A DNA stretch of 57,815 nucleotides from positions 1 to 57,815 of the forward strand of contig CAYMFM010000018.1 of NCBI GenBank assembly GCA_964389685.1. Direction: 5' to 3'. Shown in pieces: positions 37,013-45,150 of this stretch; position 1 is the stretch's first letter, and the number at the start of each line of letters is the position of its first letter. The position numbers were made by a program, and so were the translations under genes. The notes beneath the pieces are model-generated. The model was not told where the DNA came from, did not search any database, and saw nothing but the letters and a program-made list of their open reading frames with translations. This stretch comes from G020353115 sp964389685 (lineage in GTDB: Bacteria > Bacteroidota > Bacteroidia > Bacteroidales > VadinHA17).

Positions 37013-37615
37013 TCAGTTGTCTCTCACACACCGCACACTGAATCCATAGTTTTTATCGGTATGGTACCAGAGGACGGATGCCTCTTTATCAAAGCGACGG
37101 TATGAGCCACCATTTTCATTTTCAGAACTGGTCCAATAGAAACCGGTAGCATCGATTCCCCGGAATACGCCAAATCCATTCCTGAAGCCTCCCAGTTGTG
37201 CATTGAAATCCAAAGATTGGCTAATCTTTGTTTTCTGTTTTACTTCGGGATCACCACCGAATGATTGAATCAGGGAATTCCATTCCTCATCGGAGGGGAG
37301 GTGCCAGCCATCGGGACACACCTTTTGTGCTATTTCCCAGGTATATAACCTGCCATATTCATCACAACCTTCACTCGGTTTTCCTGTCATTTTATTAAGA
37401 ACGTTCAACGAATAGCACCATGATCCGATACCAACAGCATGATTCAGATTTTCTGCCATCCAGACTTTCCCACCGATCGTGATACAACGATAGGTTTTAT
37501 GGTCTCTTTCATCGGTGAGTGTTCCCGGTTCCAACTCTCTTGGACCGACATATTTTTGTGAGTGAGCAATTGGAATGGGGACAAACAGGATGAACAGGAA
37601 AATAATTTTCTTCAT
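37013..37615 (-). CDS. Secreted FSU-paralogous-domain protein
   Basis: A 200-aa protein with a signal peptide (FLFILFVPIPIAHSQ) and one 'Fibrobacter succinogenes major paralogous domain': TLTDERDHKTYRCITIGGKV, WMAENLNH, CDEYGRLYTWEIAQKVCPDG, WHLPSDEEWNSL and the C-terminal GFSVRCVRD. Such domains are common on secreted Bacteroidota proteins and resemble formylglycine-generating/C-lectin-like folds; function is not established. It is encoded 23 nt after the PorE-like gene and is probably co-transcribed. Confidence 0.88.
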   Translation of the reverse strand: MKKIIFLFILFVPIPIAHSQKYVGPRELEPGTLTDERDHKTYRCITIGGKVWMAENLNHAVGIGSWCYSLNVLNKMTGKPSEGCDEYGRLYTWEIAQKVCPDGWHLPSDEEWNSLIQSFGGDPEVKQKTKISQSLDFNAQLGGFRNGFGVFRGIDATGFYWTSSENENGGSYRRFDKEASVLWYHTDKNYGFSVRCVRDN

Positions 37616-37638
37616 CGATTGACCATTTTAGTAATTAC

Positions 37639-40176
37639 CTATTCTTCCATTCCGGGTGGCCATCCTTTTTCCAGCCTGGAGTAATCCTGGATAAATGCAT
37701 CCCTGTACCACTCCTTCTGAATAGCAGGAAGTGCTTTCAGGGCTTTAGAATAGCCCTGGTATTTACCGATGCAGTACCGGATAAAGCCATCCCTGCATTT
37801 AAATTCCAGAATATCCTTCCTTCCCCGGAAAACGCCCGGGTGGGGAGGTTCTTTCAATGCAAAAATCTGAATGGTATAATAGGGTATTTCTGAAATTTTA
37901 TCAGGCATTTCAATGAATCCCTGTTCGGGTTCTTCTTCCACCACCCTTTCTGACAGTTCGTGCTGGTCGACCACTTCTGCATCTTCAAATCCCAGTTCAT
38001 GAAGTTCACCCAATAAATTTACTGCTTGTTGCCTGTATGGAAAACTACCCAGTGTATAGATGTATCCGTCGGTTGTTTTTTGTTCGCGGATATAGCGCAA
38101 CGCTTCCATATCATACTGATCGAAGAAACCATCCGGCAGTCGTTCCTTCACCTTCACAACGATCACCGTGTATTTCAGGGAATTTTTAGGCAGCAGGTAC
38201 TGAGGCAGAGCCATCTCTTCCCTGATCTCCGCAATGGAATCGGATGTCAGAATTTTCATTTCCACCCGTCTGAAAAATCTTGGATCATTCAGGTCGGTGA
38301 TTGTTTGCTGCTGATCTTTCGAGACCGCTATAATCTCACCCAATCCTTTGGTAATGAGCCGTTCGGGGTCAATACCCTTACGGAAAAGATACTGTGCAAC
38401 TGCATTTGCCCGGCGTCGTGATAACTGGATGTTATAAGCCCTGGTTCCCACGGTATCCGTGTGGCCTGCTAACTCAAATTCCAGCTGTGGGTATTGATAC
38501 ATAATGGCTGCCAGTTTCTCCAGCTTCATTTTTTCGCTTTCCAGGATTGAATAATCATCGAAGTCGAAGTAGATATTGTCAATGGCAAGGTATTCGCCGG
38601 AAGCAACCTGCCTGGGAATCAGTCGTGTGCTCAATGCAATATCTTGCGCAGTGAAGCTTTTCCCCACCATGAGCTGGTGTTCCTGGGGTTCATATCCCTC
38701 GGATTGAAACACCAGGGTATAGTTACCCGGAGCGACTTCAACCTGATATTTCCCCGTTTCCGGTTCCGGAAGGACCGTTTTTATGGTATCGCCGGATAGG
38801 GTATCCACCACGCTTACTTTCACGTCGGGTTCACTATGTATTTTAGAATCCTGAAGGCGGGTTGTGCCGTGCAGGGTGATCATCGCTGGAGGTTCATCGG
38901 CATGGAGGATCAATTGATAGATTGATTTTTTTACCGGTGAAACATCCTGGTAATGGGAATAAAAGAGGGTATCTCCCGTTCCCACCGGAGCCATAAAAAG
39001 GTCATCATCCGTGGTACTGATGGGATAACCCAGATTCACCGGTAACGACCAGCTTCTTCCTTTTCCCTTTTCGCTATAGAAATGGTCGAATCCACCCAGG
39101 CTGTTGTGACCCTGGGAGCTAAAGAAGAGGGTATGCCCATCGGATGTAAGTTGGGGGTGATCCTCCATCAGGGGTGAGTTAATCACAGGACCCAGGTTTT
39201 TTGGGGGTCCCCAATCACCTCCCGGAGTTTTGTCTGAGCGGTAGATATCCAACCGCCCATACCCTCCTTTGCGGTTGCTTGAAAAGAACAGTGTTTGTCC
39301 ATCCGGAGAGAGGCAGCAACTGCTCTCCCAGTATTTGGTATTGATATTCCGGTTCAACGGTTCCAATTCTGTCCAATGCCCATTCTTAAAATAACTGACG
39401 AAAAGATCCCCCAAACCCCGGTTATCGCGGTAAACAAACAGGGTTTTTCCATCCTCCGACAGGGAAGAACTCATCCCATCACCCGTTGCATCAATCTCCC
39501 CGGTAATATCCCGGGGATTTTTCCAACCCTGTTTACCTTTCGTTGTATAATAAATCTGATACCCCTCTTCCCGCTCTATTGTATATACCATACTTAATCC
39601 ATTCCCGGAAACGGCTGGATTGATGACAAGGCTTCCCCTGTTTATCCGGTCATCCAGCATAACTTCTTGTATGGGTACGGGTTTAGTAAGCATCTCTTTC
39701 GCCAACAAACAACCGTTAATCTGTTCCCGCACATAATCTACATTGTAGTAGCTTGATATATCGGCATGTTCAATGAATAAATTGTAAGCGTCAATGGCAT
39801 GATCCAGATCATTGTTCATGTGATAGGCAAGTGCCAGGTAAAACAGTGCATCGGGAGGGGCATTTCTCTCTTTATAGGAAGAGACAAACTCCTTCGATAT
39901 GGATTCAGATGCATGCAGAAGGAAGGGAATTGCTTTCTCTTTTTCTCCCTGGATGTGCAGATAACAGAGTCCTATCTTATACCGGATATGTGCATTCCCG
40001 GGATCCATACAGTCCAGTTCGAGAAACAGTTCGAGTGCCTCCTCTTCCCGATCCAGATATAGAAGAATCGATTCGGCCTCCCTGAACAAACCACGGAATA
40101 GTCTCATGTCCTGTGATCGGGACAGGGCCATGGATGTTGTCAACAACAGAAGTGAGAATAAAACCTTCCTGAACAT
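37639..40176 (-). CDS. PorE-like TPR/PD40/OmpA protein with SPOR-like C-terminal extension
   Basis: An 845-aa outer-membrane-associated protein. In order: signal peptide, TPR-type helices (about 25-160, ALELFLELDCMDPGNAHIRY), PD40 propeller blades (LSPDGQTLFFSSNRKGGYG), a carboxypeptidase-regulatory-like domain (about 430-505), and an OmpA-like peptidoglycan-binding domain (IYFDFDDYSILESEKMKLEK, LAGHTDTVGTRAYNIQLSRR). This is the order seen in PorE, the T9SS component that links the secretion machine to peptidoglycan. Here two further SPOR-like stretches follow (YIYTLGSFPYRQQAVNLL; YYTIQIFALKEPPHPGVF), making it longer than typical PorE. It could instead be one of the several PorE paralogues common in the phylum. 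Confidence 0.88.
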   Translation of the reverse strand: MFRKVLFSLLLLTTSMALSRSQDMRLFRGLFREAESILLYLDREEEALELFLELDCMDPGNAHIRYKIGLCYLHIQGEKEKAIPFLLHASESISKEFVSSYKERNAPPDALFYLALAYHMNNDLDHAIDAYNLFIEHADISSYYNVDYVREQINGCLLAKEMLTKPVPIQEVMLDDRINRGSLVINPAVSGNGLSMVYTIEREEGYQIYYTTKGKQGWKNPRDITGEIDATGDGMSSSLSEDGKTLFVYRDNRGLGDLFVSYFKNGHWTELEPLNRNINTKYWESSCCLSPDGQTLFFSSNRKGGYGRLDIYRSDKTPGGDWGPPKNLGPVINSPLMEDHPQLTSDGHTLFFSSQGHNSLGGFDHFYSEKGKGRSWSLPVNLGYPISTTDDDLFMAPVGTGDTLFYSHYQDVSPVKKSIYQLILHADEPPAMITLHGTTRLQDSKIHSEPDVKVSVVDTLSGDTIKTVLPEPETGKYQVEVAPGNYTLVFQSEGYEPQEHQLMVGKSFTAQDIALSTRLIPRQVASGEYLAIDNIYFDFDDYSILESEKMKLEKLAAIMYQYPQLEFELAGHTDTVGTRAYNIQLSRRRANAVAQYLFRKGIDPERLITKGLGEIIAVSKDQQQTITDLNDPRFFRRVEMKILTSDSIAEIREEMALPQYLLPKNSLKYTVIVVKVKERLPDGFFDQYDMEALRYIREQKTTDGYIYTLGSFPYRQQAVNLLGELHELGFEDAEVVDQHELSERVVEEEPEQGFIEMPDKISEIPYYTIQIFALKEPPHPGVFRGRKDILEFKCRDGFIRYCIGKYQGYSKALKALPAIQKEWYRDAFIQDYSRLEKGWPPGMEE

Positions 40177-40222
40177 GGTGGTCCGGATTGCATTATCCTC
40201 AAAAATAATAATTTATGTTTAA

Positions 40223-40257
40223 ATGAAAACCCTGCAAGTCTGAAGAAGTTGCAGGGT
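40223..40257 (-). terminator. Terminator of the DUF4252 gene
   Basis: ACCCTGCAA/TTGCAGGGT (9-bp stem, 11-nt loop, 40229-40257) is followed on the minus strand by TTTTCATTT. It lies 47 bp past the DUF4252 stop. Confidence 0.55.
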
Positions 40258-40303
40258 GACCTGAGAAATGGAAAGGTTTAAGGATATTTCAAACAATCGA
40301 TCA

Positions 40304-40807
40304 CTATAGTTCCCTGGTGTGAGAACATTCCGAAATACCGGTCACTTCAGACAGGGCACAGATCAGGTCATGGTCCATTCTGCCCTTGATACAGACCACA
40401 GTATTCTCATCCCCTCCGACGATAACGGCCAATTCGATGATGCAGTGATTCTTCTCCCGGGCAAATATCAGCACATCTTCGTTTGTTTCATGCACTTCAA
40501 GAAGCAGTTGATACCGCTTATCCATCCTGTCGCAGCGGATCTCTTCTGCAAAATTCAGTTCATGATTCAAATCCGGATGTTCAACCGTGAGGATCTTAAT
40601 GGACCGTATGGTACGCAACAATTCCTCCTCCTCTGCATCCAGGTCTGCTACAGACGCAGCAAATCGACACAAAAACCCAGGAATAAAAAATGAGGTAACC
40701 CCCTCCATACCACGGTACTTGATGAACAATTTGTCCGTTTGAGATGGCTGTGCCACCGCACTGAATGAAAGAAGGGCTATAAATGAGAAAATGATCAGTT
40801 TTTTCAT
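40304..40807 (-). CDS. DUF4252 family protein
   Basis: A 167-aa secreted protein with a signal peptide (LIIFSFIALLSFSAVAQ) and the DUF4252 pattern: a short N-terminal 'KYRGMEGVTSFFIPGFL', a central strand giving IRSIKILTVE, the conserved YQLLLEVHETNEDVLIFARE, and a C-terminal IIELAVIVGGDENTVVCIKG. The family is Bacteroidota-specific, often regulated with ECF sigma factors, and of unknown function. Its own terminator separates it from the PorE-like gene. Confidence 0.88.
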   Translation of the reverse strand: MKKLIIFSFIALLSFSAVAQPSQTDKLFIKYRGMEGVTSFFIPGFLCRFAASVADLDAEEEELLRTIRSIKILTVEHPDLNHELNFAEEIRCDRMDKRYQLLLEVHETNEDVLIFAREKNHCIIELAVIVGGDENTVVCIKGRMDHDLICALSEVTGISECSHTREL

Positions 40808-41145
40808 GACATCTTGTTTGTCTATAGAAAAGACGAATGGGGCAGCGATATGTTACACTGCCCCGTTTTAGTTTCTGTTATTCCTTTTAAATCAAATCGA
40901 AAAACATGGAATAACCTCTTTGGCTTACTCCCTGCAGTAAAGATAGCCTGAAAATCTATTCCAAATGCTTCATTACATCCGGATCATTGAAAAAACCCTC
41001 CATTTGTTCCTTAAAAAACTTCGGTAATTCAACCTTCAACTGATCCCAGATACTTTTGGGTTTATCAGGTCCGATGATATGGTTCATCTCCCCGTCTGTT
41101 TTTTCAACGAGCAATTGACTTTCCGGTTACCGTTTTCAGTATCTC
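40808..41145. other. Interval upstream of DUF4252 with hairpin and gene fragment
   Basis: Holds a GGGGCAG/CTGCCCC hairpin (40839-40864) and a minus-strand coding-like fragment at 40956-41087. Otherwise I see no element. Confidence 0.5.
40956..41087 (-). pseudogene. Short open frame or gene remnant, unrecognised
   Basis: A 43-codon minus-strand frame from ATG 41085-41087 to TAG, containing MNHIIGPDKPKSIWDQLKVE and FFKEQMEGFFNDPDVMKHLE, has coding-like composition. It could be a small amphipathic protein or the end of a lost gene; an in-frame stop lies a short distance upstream. No family is recognised. Confidence 0.35.
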
Positions 41146-41715
41146 ATGTTACTGATCCTGGTTCACCTGTTTAAACTGCTTGCGGTTACTGCTCAAACTG
41201 ACCCAACCGGTCAGGCTTTACAGGAGGAGTGGGACAGCACTCCATCCCTGGTGTTATCCGGGGAAGATGGCATAACGGAAGATATCGATCTTACCGCATC
41301 ATCACTTGATGAATCATCGTTTCTGGCTCCTCCACCGGGTAGCAGCACGGAATTGGGAAAAACTGCCTTTAACATTAACCTTGCCGGATTGCTTTTTTTC
41401 GGCCCCACCTTCCGGTTTGAATTCAGGGTGGGTTCCTCTTCAGTGATTGATGCCCATTTGCGGTGGGCTTATGCAGGTGTTTTGTTCCAGGCTCTTGTTA
41501 CCGACTTCTGGGAGGAAGATGGCCGTGTTTTACCCTACTCACTAGGTGTAGGAACGGGATTCAAAGCCCTGTTGGGCAATCCCAGCGGAAGGCATCGTTT
41601 TTATGTAGGTTCCGTAATTGAATACAATTTTGGCGGTTCAACCAGTGATTACGGATTTAGTGTAAGGGCCACTCCACTTCTTGAACTGTCCATCGGTTGG
41701 GAGTTTGGCAAGTAA
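41146..41715 (+). CDS. Predicted outer-membrane beta-barrel-like protein, unknown function
   Basis: A 189-aa protein. The N-terminus (LLILVHLFKLLAVTAQ) looks like a signal peptide, followed by an acidic low-complexity segment (SGEDGITEDIDLTASSLDES). The second half has alternating hydrophobic strands with Gly turns (FRFEFRVGSSSVIDAHLRWA, RFYVGSVIEYNFGG, LLELSIGWEFGK) ending in an aromatic residue near the C-terminus, as in small barrels. No named family is recognised. It lies 42 bp before the VanZ-like gene and may be co-transcribed with it. Confidence 0.7.
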   Translation: MLLILVHLFKLLAVTAQTDPTGQALQEEWDSTPSLVLSGEDGITEDIDLTASSLDESSFLAPPPGSSTELGKTAFNINLAGLLFFGPTFRFEFRVGSSSVIDAHLRWAYAGVLFQALVTDFWEEDGRVLPYSLGVGTGFKALLGNPSGRHRFYVGSVIEYNFGGSTSDYGFSVRATPLLELSIGWEFGK

Positions 41716-41757
41716 CCCAGAACAAATGTTATCTTTGTGGCTTGATTCAATAAACAG

Positions 41758-42174
41758 ATGAAGTCAAAACCCGCAAGGATCGATGTTGTTTTCAAATACC
41801 TGTTCTGGACATGGTTGATCCTGATCATTACCATCTCCTCCATCCCCGATTTGCCTGGTCTGGAACTGGCAACCGGGGATACACTTTTCCGGTTGGATTA
41901 CCTGATACACGGGGTTGAATATTTTGTCCTGGTGACGTTTTTTCTATTCTGGAAAGGGGGCAAGTGGTATCGAATCAGCAATAAATTTGTTCTGCTCACG
42001 CTCATCGGTGGTCTGTTGATCGCTTCTCTCGATGAGTACCATCAACTCTGGATACCGGGTCGCACATTCAATCCGATGGATATGTATGCAAACTTCGCCG
42101 GATTACTCACCGGGATCCTTTTTTCATTGATCATGCTGGCAAAATTACGTTCAGGTGAAGGGGAGAGCGGATGA
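41758..42174 (+). CDS. VanZ-like family membrane protein
   Basis: A 138-aa protein with four predicted helices (FWTWLILIITISSIPDL, GVEYFVLVTFFLFW, FVLLTLIGGLLIASLDEYHQ, ANFAGLLTGILFSLIM). It carries the VanZ-family signature residues: SSIP after helix 1, 'DYLIHGVEY' before helix 2, DEYHQ(L)WIPGR and 'NPMDMYANFAG'. VanZ-like proteins are of uncertain function, with some linked to teicoplanin resistance in Gram-positives; that role does not transfer here. Its TGA overlaps the next gene's ATG (ATGA), indicating translational coupling. Confidence 0.88.
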   Translation: MKSKPARIDVVFKYLFWTWLILIITISSIPDLPGLELATGDTLFRLDYLIHGVEYFVLVTFFLFWKGGKWYRISNKFVLLTLIGGLLIASLDEYHQLWIPGRTFNPMDMYANFAGLLTGILFSLIMLAKLRSGEGESG

Positions 42175-42644
42175 TTCTGCACCAGGTAAAAATTCTCTCC
42201 GGAGGTCAGAGCGGTGTCGACCGGGCTGCACTCGATTATGCCCTGAAACAGGGAATTCCCTGTGGCGGCTGGTGCCCGAAAGGAAGGCGGGCAGAAGACG
42301 GTCCAATACCAATGGATTATCCCCTGCTGGAAACCGGCTCCGCTGAATATCCTGAACGGACCAAAATGAACATTATGGATTCGGATGGAACACTCATTAT
42401 TACCCGAAACCGCTTTTTTGACCGGGGTACAGTGTTGACCCGTCGAATGTGTGAGCAATATGAAAAACCATGTCGGGTGATCGATCTTGATCATTCATAC
42501 AAACCACAGATCGACCAGCTACAAGCCTGGATCCGTGATGCGAAGATCCAAACCCTGAACATCGCCGGTCCAAGGGAGGGCGCCTTACCGGGCATCTATC
42601 AGGAAACTATGCTGTTTTTAAATGAGGTGGGTAAGCAGGAATAG
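42171..42644 (+). CDS. SLOG-superfamily 'molybdenum carrier'-like protein
   Basis: A 157-aa Rossmann-like protein. The start KILSGGQSGVDRAALDYALK, the following CGGWCPKGRRAEDGPIP, and the segment TLIITRN are the hallmarks of the putative molybdenum carrier family (PF12694), part of the SLOG nucleotide-binding superfamily. GGxSGVD is the expected ligand-binding loop. Some members bind molybdenum cofactor, whereas SLOG proteins elsewhere act as nucleotide-signal sensors; either is possible. Overlapping start with the VanZ-like gene. Palindrome copy 6 begins 14 bp after the stop. Confidence 0.85.
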   Translation: MILHQVKILSGGQSGVDRAALDYALKQGIPCGGWCPKGRRAEDGPIPMDYPLLETGSAEYPERTKMNIMDSDGTLIITRNRFFDRGTVLTRRMCEQYEKPCRVIDLDHSYKPQIDQLQAWIRDAKIQTLNIAGPREGALPGIYQETMLFLNEVGKQE

Positions 42645-42989
42645 CGTAATGGGGAATAGTGATACGATGACTTGCCTGGTGCAAAAGGGCCATACACAGT
42701 CATCGTATCACTGTATCTTACCCGTACGGTCTGACGGTTATTGTCCGTCTGACCGTTAAACAAAAACGGAAATCCTATCCGTCAGACCCGGAATGGGTCA
42801 GACGGTACCGTAAAATCCGGCCTGACCTCTGAAAGTTCGGATTTCGGTTACGTGTAGCTATTTTATTTTGAAAACTGTAGAACGAACATCCCTGCCCGAC
42901 TGTTCATCGTTCAGGCGGGCTTGTTCGTTAAAACGATCCGGGAGAGCCTGTCCGCCGAATGGCGGAATCGTTTTACGCGCGTTCTGTGA
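42645..42989. other. Intergenic repeat block
   Basis: Dispersed palindrome copy 6 (42658-42712), then CCGTACGGTCTGACGG and CCGTCAGACCCGGAATGGGT, a shortened relative of the ~200-bp composite repeat, and a final hairpin AAAACGAT.../...ATCGTTTT (about 42932-42974). No gene. Confidence 0.7.
42658..42712. repeat. Dispersed palindrome, copy 6
   Basis: Perfect 15-bp arms AGTGATACGATGACT (42658-42672) and AGTCATCGTATCACT (42698-42712) around a 25-nt loop, followed by GTATCTTACCCGTACGGTCT as after the single arm at 28773. Confidence 0.88.
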
Positions 42990-44423
42990 TTAATGTACCC
43001 TGAAACCACTGAAGGTACCCTCTCCACATAGTCCAACAACCTTTGTCATTAAATAAACACTTACGGTTTGTCCGGCATTCAGCTTGTATAAGAAAGAAAA
43101 GTTTACGAATTGTGTACTTTGTGCTTCATGATAAAAATCTTCATAGGGATTCCCATCAAGGTATACCAATAATGATTGTTGATATTGACAATCATAACGA
43201 ACATAAAATGAATAAACACCATCAGCAGGTGCTGTAAATACGCCGTTATTATAACATTCTGAGTGGTCAAAGAGTTCGGGAAAACTAACCAGAACAGTAA
43301 CATTTGTTCCAACCTCTTGAGGGGTATCCGTACCGGCCCTAAAACCAATCAGCGGGATATTTTTCAATTCGTTCAGGTCAGCGGCTCCGCCGTTTTCGAG
43401 GGAAAGGATGCCTGTAGAGGAAGCATAGGAAAGTTGTTGATTATCCGAATTGTCCAGGTATGTACTGAGATCGATATCCGTTGCACTCCCGTTTCGGGTA
43501 ATTGTCAGGATATTACCCTGCAGCCGCAGGTCCTGGATTTCGTTGAGTGCATCCGGGTCGTCATCTTCGAGCAGTTCGGTCAGGTTAACACTCCCTCCAT
43601 TTGCAAGAGTCAACTGATGGGTAGCCGGGTCATAGGAAAGCGCCTGGTTATCTGAGTTATCCAGGTATGGATTCAGGTTGATTGGGTTGGCTTCCTGGTT
43701 TCCGGTAATCCGGAGGATATGATCGGAGATCATCAGGTCCTGGATCTCATTGCCGGGATCGGCATCATCATCCTCCACGACATCGGTCAGGGTCACATAA
43801 TTACCATTGGTCAGGCTGAGGGTATCACCTTTCAGGGAGAGGTATTGTTTCAATCCACTCAGGTTTATCGTATTGCCTCCCTGGATGGAGAGGTTTTCAC
43901 CGTTAAAGGAGAGGGTCTGGTCGTCCGTTGCCGGATCGCCGGGATCGCCTTTATCTCCCTTTGGTCCCGGAGGTCCTTCCAGTCCCGGGGTCAATGAGGT
44001 TTGTGAATACAATGCATAGGGAACCGAAAGGAACTGTGAGGTTCCCATTTCCAGGAATACCTGGTCAAACTTAATCTCAACTTTCAGGTAGTGACTGGAC
44101 TCACTCCAGGGAATCTCCTCAAACGAAGCAACAATTCCTCCGGACCGATCCCCTTTGCCAAGCAGAATGGAGAAGAGTCCGAACTGACTGGTCTGAACGC
44201 CGGTATGGATCTCCTGCCACTCCACCACACCATCGGGATTTCCGGCAATGACCGACATGCGAACATCAATGATTTCGCTCTTCAGCTCTTCTCCATTGTT
44301 GTTCCTTGCCACGGCCTGGTATTTCAGAGCCATGGGTACATTTTGCGAAATTGACAGCGGAAATAGTCCGACCAGGAACAGAACCCCAACCAGTGTGTGT
44401 TTCCAGATCCTTCGTGTAGTCAT
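42990..44423 (-). CDS. Secreted protein with collagen-like Gly-X-Y segment and C1q-like domain
   Basis: A 477-aa protein. After the signal peptide (about 1-27) is the N-terminal module found on Bacteroidota tail-fibre/S74-type surface proteins (PMALKYQAVARNNNGEELKS ... SQFLSVPYALYSQTS, about 30-145). Next come a short collagen-like run (GPPGPKGDKGDPGDPA, about 151-166), three repeats of the 'LSLxNGGxxxLTxxxEDDD' coiled/beta type (about 170-350), and a C-terminal C1q/TNF-like jelly roll (NNGVFTAPADGVYSFYVRYD, VSVYLMTK, GTFSGFRVH). C1q domains trimerise and bind ligands. The T9SS protein precedes it by 15 nt in the same operon. Confidence 0.88.
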   Translation of the reverse strand: MTTRRIWKHTLVGVLFLVGLFPLSISQNVPMALKYQAVARNNNGEELKSEIIDVRMSVIAGNPDGVVEWQEIHTGVQTSQFGLFSILLGKGDRSGGIVASFEEIPWSESSHYLKVEIKFDQVFLEMGTSQFLSVPYALYSQTSLTPGLEGPPGPKGDKGDPGDPATDDQTLSFNGENLSIQGGNTINLSGLKQYLSLKGDTLSLTNGNYVTLTDVVEDDDADPGNEIQDLMISDHILRITGNQEANPINLNPYLDNSDNQALSYDPATHQLTLANGGSVNLTELLEDDDPDALNEIQDLRLQGNILTITRNGSATDIDLSTYLDNSDNQQLSYASSTGILSLENGGAADLNELKNIPLIGFRAGTDTPQEVGTNVTVLVSFPELFDHSECYNNGVFTAPADGVYSFYVRYDCQYQQSLLVYLDGNPYEDFYHEAQSTQFVNFSFLYKLNAGQTVSVYLMTKVVGLCGEGTFSGFRVH

Positions 44424-44438
44424 TGTTATTCCCCCATT

Positions 44439-44966
44439 TTACATTTTGACAATTTTGAACGTAAGGTCAATTGTTTGATCATTATCCAGGCTGATTACCC
44501 GCATAAGGTATATCCCCGGTGAAAAGGTAGTAAAATCAAACTCCTCGATGTTTTCCTTTGACGGCAGACCGGTTACCTTCCTTGATAACACCAGATTGCC
44601 TGTCAGATTCCTGATCTCGAACCGGTAGTCCCGGATTACATCCGCTCCACCGTTCTGTACCGGCAGAGAGATGGTGACGTTGAGATAATCCAATACCGGA
44701 TTGGGGTAAACATTCACTTCAATACCCCCCTTCTTTTCGATATACCCCTGTTCAATGGCTACCGATGGCTGTTGGAATCCCTGCGTCAGAAAATGATTGT
44801 CAACATAAAAGGTTTCCGTTACAATCTCTCCAAACGTGGAAGAAATATTGTACACTCCATTTACGGCATAATCACCTCCTACAGCGATCACCTCATGAGA
44901 AATCATCTGTGCATTCAGATTTCCCACGATCGGGATCCATAACCCTATGGATAGCCATTTGTTCAT
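44439..44966 (-). CDS. Small secreted protein with T9SS type A sorting domain
   Basis: A 175-aa protein: signal peptide (LSIGLWIPIVGNLNA), an N-terminal module with VIAVGGDYAVNGVYNISSTF, GEIVTET and LTQGFQQP, and a T9SS C-terminal domain (VNVYPNPVLDYLNVTI, SPGIYLMRVISLD). The same layout occurs in the protein at 56.9 kb. ATG 44964-44966 is preferred over an in-frame ATG five codons earlier because the signal peptide then begins MNKW. It is probably the first gene of a two-gene operon with the collagen/C1q protein and may form or decorate the same surface structure. Confidence 0.87.
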   Translation of the reverse strand: MNKWLSIGLWIPIVGNLNAQMISHEVIAVGGDYAVNGVYNISSTFGEIVTETFYVDNHFLTQGFQQPSVAIEQGYIEKKGGIEVNVYPNPVLDYLNVTISLPVQNGGADVIRDYRFEIRNLTGNLVLSRKVTGLPSKENIEEFDFTTFSPGIYLMRVISLDNDQTIDLTFKIVKM

Positions 44967-45150
44967 TCCAAATTTATCCAAAAAAATTAGGGAAAAGGAT
45001 TAAAATTAGTTAAAAAATTGTTAATAACTCCAAAATTTTTGTTAATAACTTTCAAACTCTATGCTTCTTTAGAATCTTTATAAATAAAGGTGGTGTGCAG
45101 GAAAGAAGCTGTCTCAAAAGAAAAACTGGGATTAGTTAACCGGAAAATGG

